Origin: Acidimicrobiales bacterium
GTDB taxonomy: Bacteria; Actinomycetota; Acidimicrobiia; Acidimicrobiales; Acidimicrobilacustridaceae
Assembly: GCA_018401565.1 (NCBI GenBank)
Contig: JAGYKS010000025.1
Location: forward strand, 457,960-521,959
Direction: 5' to 3'
Length of the DNA: 64,000 bases
Every line of letters starts with the position of its first letter. Position 1 is the first letter of the stretch. A program made the position numbers and the translations under genes. Under the pieces are notes generated by a model that ran no database searches, was not told where the DNA came from, and saw only the letters and a list, made by a program, of their open reading frames with translations. Below, one piece after another: positions 52,501-62,052 of the stretch.

Positions 52501-54130
52501 CCAACCCGGTGGGGCCACCCCGTCGCTGCCAGCGTCGGTCGAGATCTTCGACACCACGCTGCGCGACGGCGCCCAGTTCGAGGGCATCAGCCTGTCGGTG
52601 GACGACAAGCTGCGTGTGGCCGAACAGCTGGACTGGCTGGGGGTGCACTGGATCGAAGGGGGCTACCCCCAGGCCAACCCCAAAGACGCCGAGTTCTTTG
52701 AGCGCGCCGTCACCGAACTGAAGCTGGACACCGCCACGCTGGTGGCGTTCGGGTCCACCCGTCGACCGGCCGGCAAGGTGGACGTGGACCCCACCCTGGC
52801 CGCCGTGCTCGGCGCCCACACCTCCACGGTGTGCATCGTGGGCAAGAGCTGGGACTACCACGTCACCGAGGCGTTGCGCACCACGCTGGACGAGGGTGTT
52901 GCCATGGTGGCCGAGTCGGTGGCGTTTCTGGCCGGTGAGGGCCGCCGGGTGTTTTTCGACGCCGAGCACTTCTTCGACGGCTACCGGGCCAACCCCGAGT
53001 TCGCCCTGCGGGTGCTCGAGGCCGCCGCCACCGCCGGAGCGTCGTGTGTGGTGCTGTGCGACACCAACGGCGGGTCGTTGCCGCACCAGGTGCAGGCCAT
53101 CACCGCCGAGGTGGTCGCCCACTTCGCCGGCGACGTGGCCGTGGGCATCCACACCCAAAACGACTCGGGCTGTGCGGTGGCCAACTCGGTGGCCGCCGTG
53201 GTGGCCGGGGCCACCCAGGTGCAGGGCACCGTCAACGGGTACGGCGAACGCACCGGCAACGCCAACCTCATGACCGTCATCCCCGACCTCACCCTCAAGC
53301 TGGGTGTGGCCACCCTGCCCGAGGGTCGCATGGACCGGCTCACCCTGGTGAGCCGTCATGTGGCCGAACTGGTGAACCTCCCGCCGCAGCCCGCCGACCC
53401 GTACGTAGGGGTGTCGGCGTTTGCCCACAAGGGCGGTCTGCACACGTCAGCTTTGGGTCGTGCCGGCGGTGCCACCTACGAACACATCGACCCCGCCGTG
53501 GTGGGCAACGTCACCCGGGTGCTGGTCAGCGACCTGGGCGGACGCGCCGGCATGGCCATGAAAGCCACCGAACTGGGCGTCGAACTCGACGACGCCGCCG
53601 CCGCCCGGCTGTCCGACGAACTCAAGGAACTCGAAAGCCGGGGCTGGGTGTTCGAAGCCGCCGACGCCAGCCTTGAACTTCTCATGCGCCGGGCCACCGG
53701 GTGGACCCAGCCGTTCTTCGCTGTCGAGTCCTACCGGGTGAGCTCATTCCATGGCGAAGGTGCCAGCGCCTCGGGTGATGTTGTCGAAGTCACCACCGAA
53801 GCCACCGTCAAGATCTGGGTGGACGGCCAGCGGGTAGATGCTGTGGGTGAAGGCAACGGCCCGGTCAACGCCCTGGACTCGGCCCTGCGTCGGGCCCTCA
53901 ACGGCAGGTACCCGGCGCTCGACCGCATCCACCTCACCGACTTCAAGGTGCGGGTGCTTGACGGTGGGGCGGCCACCGGGGCCGTGGTGCGGGTGTTGAT
54001 CGACTCCACCGACGGCGACAACGCCTGGACCACCGTGGGCGTGAACGCCAACGTGATCGAGGCGTCGTGGCAGGCCCTGCTGGACTCGCTGGTCTACGGC
54101 CTGTTGCTGGCCGACACTGCCCCAGCCTGA
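52490..54130 (+). CDS. cimA: (R)-citramalate synthase, CimA type
   Basis: Condenses pyruvate and acetyl-CoA to citramalate, a threonine-independent entry to isoleucine. 546 residues. VEIFDTTLRDGAQFEGISLSV (GAQ rather than LeuA's GEQSPG) is the CimA signature; metal motif GIHTQNDSGCAVANS has HTQND instead of HCHND; VNGYGERTGNANL; and a C-terminal LeuA-dimer regulatory domain. The ATG lies within ilvE, so translation is coupled. LeuCD and LeuB, also here, would complete the route to 2-ketobutyrate. A homocitrate or other synthase role is less likely. Confidence 0.88.
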   Translation: MSGDQPGGATPSLPASVEIFDTTLRDGAQFEGISLSVDDKLRVAEQLDWLGVHWIEGGYPQANPKDAEFFERAVTELKLDTATLVAFGSTRRPAGKVDVDPTLAAVLGAHTSTVCIVGKSWDYHVTEALRTTLDEGVAMVAESVAFLAGEGRRVFFDAEHFFDGYRANPEFALRVLEAAATAGASCVVLCDTNGGSLPHQVQAITAEVVAHFAGDVAVGIHTQNDSGCAVANSVAAVVAGATQVQGTVNGYGERTGNANLMTVIPDLTLKLGVATLPEGRMDRLTLVSRHVAELVNLPPQPADPYVGVSAFAHKGGLHTSALGRAGGATYEHIDPAVVGNVTRVLVSDLGGRAGMAMKATELGVELDDAAAARLSDELKELESRGWVFEAADASLELLMRRATGWTQPFFAVESYRVSSFHGEGASASGDVVEVTTEATVKIWVDGQRVDAVGEGNGPVNALDSALRRALNGRYPALDRIHLTDFKVRVLDGGAATGAVVRVLIDSTDGDNAWTTVGVNANVIEASWQALLDSLVYGLLLADTAPA

Positions 54131-54139
54131 CAGCGCCAG

Positions 54140-55333
54140 TTAGGGCTCCACGATCACCGTGCCCCGCATGGCGGGGTGGGGGGTGCATTGGTACTCGTAG
54201 GTGCCCGGGGTGTCGAACGTGACCGTGGCCGACTGGCCCCCTGCGAGTCGTCCGGTGTCGAACCCGTTGCCTGTGGCGGTGTGCACCGCCGAGTCGTTGT
54301 TGGTCCACGTCACCGTGCCACCGGCCCGCACCCGCACCACTGCCGGGGCGAAGGCGAAGCCCCTGATGTCCACCGATACCGCCATGGTGGCAGCGCTGCC
54401 ACCACCAGATCCCGCAGCTGGTCCGGGATCAACGGCGGTAGCCGGTGCCCCCGGCAGCGGGGCCAGCGCCGGGGCGTCGGTCGTCACCGTGAACACCGAG
54501 TTCATGCCCAAAGCGTCGTGTTCACCGGCAGCATCTTCCACCGGGCAGTCCAGGTCGTAGGTGCCGGCGGCCAGGTCGGCCACCAGCAATCCCGACTCTC
54601 CGGGTCCCACCAGCTCCGACTCCCACTCCAACCGGTCGCCGCCCGAGCCCTGGGTCCGGATGCGCAGCGAGTGCGGCAACGTGCCCATGTTGCGGAATCG
54701 GAACGTGATGGTTCCGGGTTGGGCGGAATCGACTGAGGTGACCAGGTCCCACTCACCCATCACCACGTCCACGCCGGGTGTGCCCTCACCGGGCAGTGGG
54801 GGGCCAGGTGTCGTGGCCGGTGGCGCCTCGGTGGCGCCGGATTGGTCGGTGGTGCCGCTGTGGTCCATGGCCATGGCGTTCTCGTCGGGGACCTTGCCCT
54901 CCCACGCCAGCTTGGCGCCGGCATGTCCGGTGAATCCCACTGCTCCCATGGCCGCCATGGCCACCACGGCGGTGACGATGCCCACCGCCGTTGTCAGGGA
55001 CCTGCGGTCGGGTTTGAACCGGTCAAGGGCCACGAATGCAACCACACCGACGGTCAGCAGCACCGACAGCAAGCGGGTGATGTTGCCCCACCGTTCGTGC
55101 TCATCAAGCTCGGATCCCCGCTGCATGGCCTCACCGAGTTGTTCCCCGCTCCACACGGCGGCAAACGACGTCACCAGTGCACCGATCGCCAGCAGCACCA
55201 CGAGGGGGCCCACGGTGCGACGCAACGAAGGTCGCACCAACAACAGCACCAGTCCGGCGGCCACCAACGGGATGAGCACCACCGGGGCATGCACGATCAT
55301 CGGATGCAGGGGCAACCCATCAAAACGAATCAT
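54140..55333 (-). CDS. membrane protein with DUF2231 domain and two cupredoxin domains
   Basis: 397 residues from ATG 55333 (GAGG just upstream). N-terminal part (about 1-145) with four membrane segments opens LPLHPMIVHAPVVLIP, the DUF2231 HP..VHxP motif whose His could bind haem. A Pro/Thr linker follows, then two cupredoxin domains outside: the first (about 180-285) with LPHSL, a Cys in DLDCPV and His/Met after it; the second (about 310-397) with SAVHTATG and the type-1 copper end YQCTPHPAM (Cys, His, Met). It probably passes electrons through copper. The combination is unusual; its partner is unknown. Confidence 0.7.
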   Translation of the reverse strand: MIRFDGLPLHPMIVHAPVVLIPLVAAGLVLLLVRPSLRRTVGPLVVLLAIGALVTSFAAVWSGEQLGEAMQRGSELDEHERWGNITRLLSVLLTVGVVAFVALDRFKPDRRSLTTAVGIVTAVVAMAAMGAVGFTGHAGAKLAWEGKVPDENAMAMDHSGTTDQSGATEAPPATTPGPPLPGEGTPGVDVVMGEWDLVTSVDSAQPGTITFRFRNMGTLPHSLRIRTQGSGGDRLEWESELVGPGESGLLVADLAAGTYDLDCPVEDAAGEHDALGMNSVFTVTTDAPALAPLPGAPATAVDPGPAAGSGGGSAATMAVSVDIRGFAFAPAVVRVRAGGTVTWTNNDSAVHTATGNGFDTGRLAGGQSATVTFDTPGTYEYQCTPHPAMRGTVIVEP

Positions 55334-55445
55334 GGCCTCGGACTCCCGCCTCAAACTGGCTGACTGGTTGCACGATGTGTAGCCGTCCCAACGCTGTGGG
55401 ACCGGTCACCTGCTGACTTTAGCTGGGACGGGCAACGCACTATCC

Positions 55446-55491
55446 CTCCGCTCCCACGGAAGCACGCCCTCCACTCCCACGGAAGCACGCC
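55446..55491. repeat. 23-bp direct repeat
   Basis: Two 23-bp units (CTCC-G/A-CTCCCACGGAAGCACGCC) in the divergent spacer 55334-55628. I see nothing else in that 295-bp spacer apart from the -10 at 55617. Confidence 0.7.
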
Positions 55492-55616
55492 GGCTGAGAA
55501 GCCGCCCTCACGCCTGAACTCCCGGGAAGCCCAACCAACTTCACGGCCACCATCAACGCGGTGTCGTGATCCTTGGCGGGTCCGACTCCACGTCGCCGCT
55601 GCCTGGCCACCTCTTC

Positions 55617-55622
55617 TAGACT
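55617..55622 (+). promoter_or_regulatory. -10 element of the gene at 55629
   Basis: TAGACT, 6 bases before GTG 55629. Confidence 0.5.
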
Positions 55623-55628
55623 CACCTT

Positions 55629-56180
55629 GTGGCTGCTCCTGACTATGTCCCCCGTCCTGCCAACGAGCAGGTCCGTGTGTACTCGTCGCCGCCGTGGCGT
55701 CCCGAGGAGTGGACTGCTGATCGTCCCGCCGACCTCCCCGATGGCCAGCCCACCGGCGCCGGCATGGCGTGGCAGGGACCCGATCAGGGCTACGTGCTGC
55801 GGCTGGTCCGTCAGTTCGACGGTCGTTTGGTGCTTGCCGACGGCGAGCACGCTGACGACGTCAAGGCCGGGTGTGTGGTCGTGGCCCTCAAGCGGGCGTC
55901 ACTGTTCAGCCGGGCCCCGGTGATTCACGACCTCACCGTGGCGTTCACGGCGTGGGGCTATCTGGCGCCGGCCCCAGCCGATCTGGTGTCACTGCGGCGA
56001 GGCCTGTTTGCCGGTGTGGGGCACGATCATCACCACGCCGCCCGCCACCGCATTGCCGACCTGGTGCCCGACGACGTCGTGCGCCTCAGCCCGGCGCAGG
56101 TGTCCGAGCGGGCCGCCGCCAACTGGCGTCTGGTGCTTGACCCTGACATTGACGCTGCGGCGGCCGCTGGTCATCACTGA
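55629..56180 (+). CDS. conserved-looking cytoplasmic protein, function unknown
   Basis: 183 residues, GTG start set by a -10 element 6 bases upstream. No membrane segment or signal. Sequence is hydrophilic with Trp and Pro in the first half (YSSPPWRPEEWTADRP), a predicted beta region in the middle (YVLRLVRQFDGRLVLADGE), a His-rich turn (VGHDHHHAARHRIADL) that could bind metal, and a helical C-terminus. I do not recognise the family. Convergent with the second L,D-transpeptidase across a 14-bp repeat array. Confidence 0.6.
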   Translation: MAAPDYVPRPANEQVRVYSSPPWRPEEWTADRPADLPDGQPTGAGMAWQGPDQGYVLRLVRQFDGRLVLADGEHADDVKAGCVVVALKRASLFSRAPVIHDLTVAFTAWGYLAPAPADLVSLRRGLFAGVGHDHHHAARHRIADLVPDDVVRLSPAQVSERAAANWRLVLDPDIDAAAAAGHH

Positions 56181-56197
56181 CCGGGTCATCACGCCTG

Positions 56198-56253
56198 ACT
56201 GGCAGGGTCCAGCTGGCAGCGTCTGGCTGGCAGGGCCTAACTGGTGGGGCCTA
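56198..56253 (-). repeat. 14-bp tandem array starting at an L,D-transpeptidase stop codon
   Basis: Four units on the minus strand, the first beginning with the stop TAG (56253-56251): TAGGCCCCACCAGT, TAGGCCCTGCCAGC and two variants; a fifth decayed unit runs to 56184. The last codons of the gene (ACCAGT) match the unit's end. Confidence 0.9.
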
Positions 56254-57129
56254 ACTGGTGGAAGTGTCTGCCGGTTCGCTTTCGGTGATCACCAGTGGCA
56301 CACCGGGGGGAAGCTTCTCGGCCAGCAACGTGATGAGGTCGTTGGTCAGACGCACACAGCCATTGGTGACCGTCTCACCGATGAGGTCCGGCCTGTTGGT
56401 GCCGTGCACGGCCACGATGGGCAGACCCCCGTCGAACAACTGCAGTTCCTCGGAATAGGCGCTGGTGGCCAAAATGAACGGCCCAAAGTCACCGCCAGCG
56501 AAACTCTGGGGGATCACTTCGGTGATGTAGTACGTGCCGGTGGGTGTGGGATTGCTCGCAAGCCCAATTGAGGTGGTGGCGTCCACAATCACCTCGCCGT
56601 CCACCGTGGCGGTGAGCTGACGGGTGGTGAGATCCAGTTCGAGCACGGCATCGTGGGTGCTGAGTTCAACTTCGGAGGTGCGAACCCAGCCGGTCTGTCC
56701 GTTGGGCCGGGCCTGCAACAGCACTTCAACCCAGCCGTCCACCTCGCTCACCACCAGCATCACCAGCGGATTGCCAAAGTAGGTGGGGTTGTCGAAGGCG
56801 TAGCCAAGAGGGGTGACCCGCACCCCAGCCGAGGCCAAATCGGCGCGCGGGATGGGCGACATGCGGCTGTCACGGGTGCTGTAGAGCGGATTGGGTTCGG
56901 CGCCCTCGGGCGGCACAGCCACCACCTGCACCGTGGGGACCGTCGCCGTGGCGATGGTGTACTCGTTGCCCACCTTGGGGGGCTGGGTGGTGGTGGTCGA
57001 GCTCGTCGGTGCGGCGGTGAGCTCGGGTTCCACGCTGCGGTCACCCGAGGTGAACACGGCGATGCCGGCAATGATGGCAACCACGGCCACCACGGCCGCA
57101 GCGATGATGACGTTGCGACGGTTCTGCAC
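56251..57129 (-). CDS. L,D-transpeptidase (YkuD family), membrane-anchored
   Basis: Second paralogue of the gene at 25-849: same order, SH3-like region sharing VMLV..VDGWV.V with RPNG.TGW, and YkuD domain with His242-Gly-Thr ... Thr-Asn-Gly-Cys258-Val-Arg. Here the N-terminus is a basic stretch plus an uncleaved-looking membrane anchor and a Thr-rich linker. 292 residues if started at GTG 57129, which is 7 bases after TAACAT; ATG 57138 overlaps that -10, so it is less likely. Predicted to make 3-3 cross-links or to anchor proteins in the wall. Confidence 0.88.
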   Translation of the reverse strand: MQNRRNVIIAAAVVAVVAIIAGIAVFTSGDRSVEPELTAAPTSSTTTTQPPKVGNEYTIATATVPTVQVVAVPPEGAEPNPLYSTRDSRMSPIPRADLASAGVRVTPLGYAFDNPTYFGNPLVMLVVSEVDGWVEVLLQARPNGQTGWVRTSEVELSTHDAVLELDLTTRQLTATVDGEVIVDATTSIGLASNPTPTGTYYITEVIPQSFAGGDFGPFILATSAYSEELQLFDGGLPIVAVHGTNRPDLIGETVTNGCVRLTNDLITLLAEKLPPGVPLVITESEPADTSTS

Positions 57130-57136
57130 GACGCCC

Positions 57137-57142
57137 ATGTTA
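57137..57142 (-). promoter_or_regulatory. -10 element of the second L,D-transpeptidase
   Basis: TAACAT on the minus strand, 7 bases before GTG 57129; it overlaps the alternative ATG start. Confidence 0.5.
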
Positions 57143-57233
57143 CGGGCACCGGGCACGACGTTGGCAACGCCCCGGGGGTCGGTGGCGTGGTTTGAACCAG
57201 ATGGTCCGTCTCTGCGGGGTCTGGGCCCCCCGG

Positions 57234-57239
57234 TACGAT
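57234..57239 (+). promoter_or_regulatory. -10 element of gltX
   Basis: TACGAT, 6 bases before GTG 57246, which fixes the gltX start. Confidence 0.55.
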
Positions 57240-57245
57240 GGGCAG

Positions 57246-58764
57246 GTGCCCCCCTTGATCAGAACCCGCTTCGCTCCTGCCCCCACCGGCTATCTGCATC
57301 TGGGTGGTGCCCGCACGGCGCTGTTCAACTGGATGTACGCCCGTCACCACGGTGGTGAGTTCGTGCTGCGCATCGAAGACACCGACACCGAGCGGTCCCG
57401 GCCCGAGCTGATCGATGTCATCTACCGGGTGCTGGAGTGGCTGGGTCTGGATTGGGACGGCGAGCCGGTGCTGCAGTCGCAACGTTCGCAGTTGTACGCC
57501 GACGCCGTGGCATCGCTGCTGGAGTCGGGCCACGCCTACTGGTGCGGGTGCACCCCCGACGAGGTGAAGGCCCGGGCCGAGGCCCGCGGCGGCACCCCGG
57601 GCTACGACCGCCACTGCCGCACCCTGGAGTTGGGCCCCGGGCCCGGCCGGGTGGTGCGTTTTGCGGTGCCCGACGACGGCACCACCGGATTCGACGACGT
57701 GATCCGCGGTCCCATCAGCTTCGACAACGCAGTCATTGAGGACTTCGTCATCCAGCGCTCCACCGGTGCGCCGTTGTTTTTGGTGGCCAACGCCGTGGAC
57801 GATCCCGACATGGGCGTCACCCACGTGATCCGCGGCGAGGACCTCATCAACGTCACCCCCAAGGTGCTGCTGCTTGCGTCATGCGCTCGGTGTCACCGAC
57901 GACCCGGTGTTCGCCCATCTTCCCCTCATCGTCAACGACAAGCGCCAGAAGTTGTCCAAGCGCCGGGACGACGTGAGCGTGGGCGACTACATCAACCGGG
58001 GCATCCCGGCCGAGGCCATGGCCAACTACCTGGCCCTGCTGGGGTGGGGTCCACCCGACGGCATCGAGCAACGCCCGATGGCCGAGATGGTGGAACTGTT
58101 CGACCTTTCGGCGGTGTCGTCGTCGTCGGCGGCGTTCGACGTGCGCAAGCTCGAACACATCAGCGGCGACAAGATCCGGCTGCTTGGTGTCGACGAGTTC
58201 ATCGACCGCAGCGGCCCGTGGCTCACCGGCCAACCCCGCGGCCAGGTCGACGCACCAGCTGCCCCGCCGTGGGAACCCGACCGGTTCGATGCCCAGCGGT
58301 TTGCCGCCATGGCCCCCCTGGTGCAAGAACGGGTCCACACCTTTGCCGAGGTGCCCGGGTACGTGGCGTTTTTGTTCGCCGACCGGTTTGAGGTCGACGA
58401 CACGTCGTGGTCCAAGGTGATGGGCAAGGAAGGTGCGGTGGCGCTGGCCCAGATGCAGCGGTGTGCCACCGAACTGGCTGCGCTTGATGCCGACGGCTGG
58501 CGGGCCGACGACATCGAGCGGGTGGTGTTTGCCGTGGACGCCGACAGCGGTCTGCTGCGTGACGACGGCGAACCCAACCGCAAGCGGGCCCAGGCACCGG
58601 TGCGCGTGGCGGTGCTGGGAGCATCGGTGGGTCCGCCGTTGTGGGAGTCGCTGGAGGTGTTGGGCCAGGCCGACACGGTGGTCAGGCTCGAGCGTGCGGT
58701 GCAGCGGTTGGCTGCGGAACTGGAGGCGGGGCGACAGGCGGGATCGGGGGCTGCGGTGTCGTGA
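57246..58764 (+). CDS. gltX: glutamyl-tRNA synthetase (apparent frameshift)
   Basis: Class I synthetase charging tRNA-Glu and, if non-discriminating, tRNA-Gln for GatCAB. HIGH motif as GYLHLGG after RTRFAPAPT, RIEDTD, VIRGEDLI, and the KMSKS-type loop as KRQKLSKRR. An extra T (57874 or 57875) breaks KVLLLRHALGVTDDPVFAHL; corrected length is 505 residues. The gene is normally essential, so an error is likely. Its stop overlaps the next gene (GTGA at 58761), and tRNA-Gln and tRNA-Glu follow 0.8 kb on. Confidence 0.94.
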
Positions 58765-59387
58765 GCCGCCCAACGTCGAACACCGGCCAGCGCCGAGGGC
58801 GCGTGGTCATGACGAGTCTGCTGGTCATTGCCGTGGTGGTGATCGGCTACGTGGCCGTCACGTTCGCCCAGGTGTGGCTGGCGTCAGATCGTGACGACGC
58901 CCGGCCGGCCGACGCCGTTGTGGTGCTGGGGGCGGCACAGTGGGACGGCCGTCCATCGCCGGTGTTCCAGCAGCGCCTCGACCATGCCGCCGAGCTCCAC
59001 GCCCAGGGTCTGGCGCCCGTGATCGTGGTGACCGGCGGCAAACAAGATGGCGACCGCGTCACCCAGGGCGCCGCTGCCTACGATTACCTGCGCAGCCTTG
59101 GCATCGCCGAGGAGGCATTGCTGGTGGAAGTCGACGGCACTGACACCTACACCGAGCTGGCCGCCTCAGCCGCCATCCTCGATGCCGCCGGCATCGGCCG
59201 GTCGGTACTGCTGGTGACCGACGGCTATCACTCGTTGCGCACCTCGATGATCGCCACCGAGGTGGGAATGGACGCCGCCGTGTCGCCGGCATCGGGCGGC
59301 GGTGGTGGTGCCGAGCTCATGCGGGAGACCGCTGCAGTGTCGCTGGGGCGGATGCTGGGATTCCGTCGACTCAGCAACTGGACCTGA
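58761..59387 (+). CDS. DUF218 (YdcF/ElyC-like) membrane-anchored protein
   Basis: 208 residues from a GTG overlapping the gltX stop (an ATG at 58809 is the alternative). A basic N-terminus and one membrane segment (about 17-38) lead to the DUF218 domain: ADAVVVLGAAQWDGRPSPV, ILVTGGKQ-like VIVVTGGKQDG, ESxxTxxN-like DTYTELAASAAIL, and VTDGYHSLRT. Relatives (ElyC, SanA) act in envelope integrity; exact role unknown. Confidence 0.82.
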   Translation: MSRPTSNTGQRRGRVVMTSLLVIAVVVIGYVAVTFAQVWLASDRDDARPADAVVVLGAAQWDGRPSPVFQQRLDHAAELHAQGLAPVIVVTGGKQDGDRVTQGAAAYDYLRSLGIAEEALLVEVDGTDTYTELAASAAILDAAGIGRSVLLVTDGYHSLRTSMIATEVGMDAAVSPASGGGGGAELMRETAAVSLGRMLGFRRLSNWT

Positions 59388-59502
59388 CCGGCCCACGGGC
59401 TGGTGGTCTCACGCAGGCACGTGCGGGTGCCGGGCCGGTGGATCGACCATGGGCTTTGTGGGGGTGTGAGGCGGGGCGTTAGAGTGTCGGGCGCTTGCTC
59501 TT

Positions 59503-59574
59503 TCGGGGGTGGTGTAATTGGCAACACAAGTGGTTCTGATCCACTTATTGGGGGTTCGAGTCCTCCCCCCCGAA
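59503..59574 (+). tRNA. tRNA-Gln (anticodon CTG)
   Basis: Full cloverleaf: acceptor TCGGGGG/CCCCCGA, D stem GTGT/ACAC, anticodon stem AGTGG/CCACT with CTG at 59536-59538, T arm GGGGG-TTCGAGT-CCTCC, discriminator A at 59574. CCA is not encoded. Confidence 0.95.
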
Positions 59575-59622
59575 CAAACCCGGATCGTTGTGGCTTTGGC
59601 TTCGACGGAGCGGGACCACCAG

Positions 59623-59695
59623 GCCCCCATCGTCTAGCGGCCTAGGACACCACCCTCTCAAGGTGGCGGCACGGGTTCGAATCCCGTTGGGGGTA
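59623..59695 (+). tRNA. tRNA-Glu (anticodon CTC)
   Basis: Full cloverleaf: acceptor GCCCCCA/TGGGGGT, D stem GTCT/GGAC, anticodon stem CCACC/GGTGG with CTC at 59657-59659, T arm ACGGG-TTCGAAT-CCCGT, discriminator A at 59695. CCA is not encoded. Confidence 0.95.
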
Positions 59696-59702
59696 CTCCA
59701 GG

Positions 59703-59730
59703 GAATCCTCTGCTCCGGCAGGGGATTCTT
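59703..59730 (+). terminator. terminator after tRNA-Glu
   Basis: GAATCCTCTGC, loop TCCG, GCAGGGGATTC: an 11-bp stem with one wobble, 8 bases after the tRNA, followed by TT. Confidence 0.7.
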
Positions 59731-59851
59731 CGGTTTCACGCCGCGGTTTCACATGACCACGATGAGCGCCTTGTTGTCCGTCGATTGTGTCGTCGATGAC
59801 CGCAGGGCATACGACAACAGTGGTCGTGTCAGTAGCGAAGGACCCGGGCCG

Positions 59852-59857
59852 TATGTT
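59852..59857 (+). promoter_or_regulatory. -10 element of the BASS transporter gene
   Basis: TATGTT, 8 bases before ATG 59866. Confidence 0.5.
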
Positions 59858-59865
59858 TGTCGCCC

Positions 59866-60775
59866 ATGGGTGACCTCTACGTCGAGTACGAGTATGTGAT
59901 CACCTTCGTCCAACTGGCGATGGCGATGTTCGCAATGGGTGCCACCCTGCATCTCAGGGACTTTCGGGCCGTGATCGTCCTGCCACGCTCGTTTCTGACC
60001 GGGCTCGGTGCCCAGATGGTGCTGGTCCCGCTCCTCGCCTACGCCCTGCTGCGGTTGTTCGATCTCGACCCTGGTGTGGCGATCGGCCTGGCCATCATCG
60101 CTGCGGTCCCCGGCGGCACCGTGTCGAACGTCTTCACCTACGCCGGCAAGGGCGACGTGGCACTCTCGATTGCCCTCACTGCGGTGACGTCGCTGGCGTG
60201 CGTGGTCACGGTCCCGTTCGTGCTGGAGTGGCTCGTCGGTTCGTACGTCGCTCCCTCGTTCGGTCTCCCTCGCGGCCGCATCGCAGCCGAGATTGTCCTC
60301 ACGCTCCTTGTGCCCCTGGCCATCGGCATGGGGGTGCTCCGCCGATGGCCCGAGCGCGCTGCGCAGACTGTCGCGGCTGGCCCTGGCAGCCACGGCGATC
60401 CTCATTGGTGTCATCGTGGTCGGGTCAGCCACCGCGGGACGGCTCGACGTGGAAGCGATGGGTTTGGCCAACCTCGCGGTGGTCGCCGTATTCGCGCTTC
60501 TCCTTGCCGGGGTCGGTATCGCAACCACGGCTGCCACTCGTCGACCCTGGCCGGACGTGACGGCCATCACCATTGAGACCACGGTGCGCAACACCAACCT
60601 GGGCCTGCTCGTGCGGACGTCGGTGTTCGGAGCCGTCGCCGCCGCAGGTGACCCGGTCGCCGACCTCGCGCTGTTCACCCTGCTCGCCTACGCCGCCATC
60701 AGCTTCGTCGCCGTGGCACCGCTGATCGTGGCCGGTCGACGCGTCGCCATCCTCGGCGGTCTCCGACGACGATGA
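59866..60775 (+). CDS. bile acid:sodium symporter (BASS/SBF) family transporter (apparent frameshift)
   Basis: Membrane carrier of about 302 residues with nine to ten hydrophobic segments. [17 protein letters not shown] near the N-terminus, [25 protein letters not shown] (the discontinuous-helix region) and [13 protein letters not shown] in the second half are family features. The frame breaks near 60353-60358 (GAGCGCGCTGC): either one base is extra or two are missing. Bacterial members carry organic acids such as pyruvate or pantoate with Na+; the cargo here is unknown. Confidence 0.82.
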
Positions 60776-60857
60776 TCGACGGCCTGTGGCGGTGGCTTGT
60801 GGCGGTGGGCAGCACCATCCAACGGCGCTGAGCCATGAACCGAGCAGAATGTCGACC

Positions 60858-62030
60858 ATGAGCAGTTCCGTCACCCCGACGCCAGCCGACAAGTTCACCT
60901 TCGGGCTGTGGACCGTTGGATGGCAGGCCCGCGACCCCTTCGGTGACCCGACCCGACCGGCGCTCGATCCCGTCGAGACCGTGCACCGGCTTGCCGAATT
61001 GGGAGCTGCCGGGGTGACGTTCCACGACGACGACGTCGTGCCGTTCGGCGCCGACGACAGCGATCGCCAGCGTCACCTGCAGCGTTTTCGTGCGGCGCTG
61101 GACGAGACCGGCATGACCGTCCCCATGGTCACCACCAACCTGTTCACCCATCCGGTTTTCAAAGAGGGTGCGTTCACCGCCAACGACCGGGGGGTGCGCC
61201 GCTATGCGCTCCGCAAGGTGATGCGCAATCTTGATCTGGCCGCCGAGCTGGGAGCGCACACCTACGTGTTCTGGGGAGGCCGCGAGGGGTCCGAGGTGGA
61301 CCTGGCCAAGGACGTGCGGGCAGCGCTCGACCGCTATCGCGAGGCCATCGACACGCTGGCGCAGTACGTCAAGGACCGGGGCTACGCCATCCGCTTCGCC
61401 CTGGAACCGAAGCCCAACGAGCCGCGCGGCGACATCTTTTTGCCCACCGTCGGCCACGCCCTGGCGTTCATCTCGACTCTGGACCACAGCGACATCGTGG
61501 GGGTGAACCCCGAAACCGGCCACGAGCAGATGTCCAACCTGAACTTCGTGCACGGCATCGCCCAGGCCCTGTGGCAAAACAAGCTCTTCCACATCGACCT
61601 CAACGGCCAGCACGGACCAAAGTTCGACCAGGACCTGGTCTTTGGCCACGGCGACCTGTTGAGTGCGTTCGCCCTTGTCGACCTGCTCGAGTTCGGTGGG
61701 CCCGGCGGCGGTCCGTCCTACGACGGCCCCCGCCACTTCGACTACAAGCCGCTGCGCACCGAGGCGGCCGACGCGGTGTGGGCGTCGGCGGCGGCGAACA
61801 TGCGCACCTACCTGCTGCTCAAGGAACGTGCGGCCGCCTTTCGCTCCGACCCCGAGGTGCGCCAGGCGCTGGCCGACGCCGCGGTGCCCGAACTGTCGGT
61901 GCCGACCCTGGCCGCCGGCGAGACCTACCAGGACCTGCTCGACGACGACAGCGCCTTCGAGCGCTTCGACGTGGACAGTGCGGGGGCAAGGCCCCACGGC
62001 GCCAGCCGGATCGACCAGCTGGCGCTCTGA
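60858..62030 (+). CDS. xylA: xylose isomerase
   Basis: Metal-dependent isomerase of D-xylose to D-xylulose (also glucose to fructose). 390 residues, the short class I form of actinobacteria. [30 protein letters not shown] with the active-site His, FWGGREGSE, the metal Glu in [12 protein letters not shown] and [16 protein letters not shown] are diagnostic. A second in-frame ATG lies 9 bases upstream. xylB follows 22 bp after the stop, so the two make a xylose operon; no regulator or xylose porter is adjacent. Confidence 0.95.
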   Translation: MSSSVTPTPADKFTFGLWTVGWQARDPFGDPTRPALDPVETVHRLAELGAAGVTFHDDDVVPFGADDSDRQRHLQRFRAALDETGMTVPMVTTNLFTHPVFKEGAFTANDRGVRRYALRKVMRNLDLAAELGAHTYVFWGGREGSEVDLAKDVRAALDRYREAIDTLAQYVKDRGYAIRFALEPKPNEPRGDIFLPTVGHALAFISTLDHSDIVGVNPETGHEQMSNLNFVHGIAQALWQNKLFHIDLNGQHGPKFDQDLVFGHGDLLSAFALVDLLEFGGPGGGPSYDGPRHFDYKPLRTEAADAVWASAAANMRTYLLLKERAAAFRSDPEVRQALADAAVPELSVPTLAAGETYQDLLDDDSAFERFDVDSAGARPHGASRIDQLAL

Positions 62031-62052
62031 GCACCTGTTGGGAGCCCGGTAG

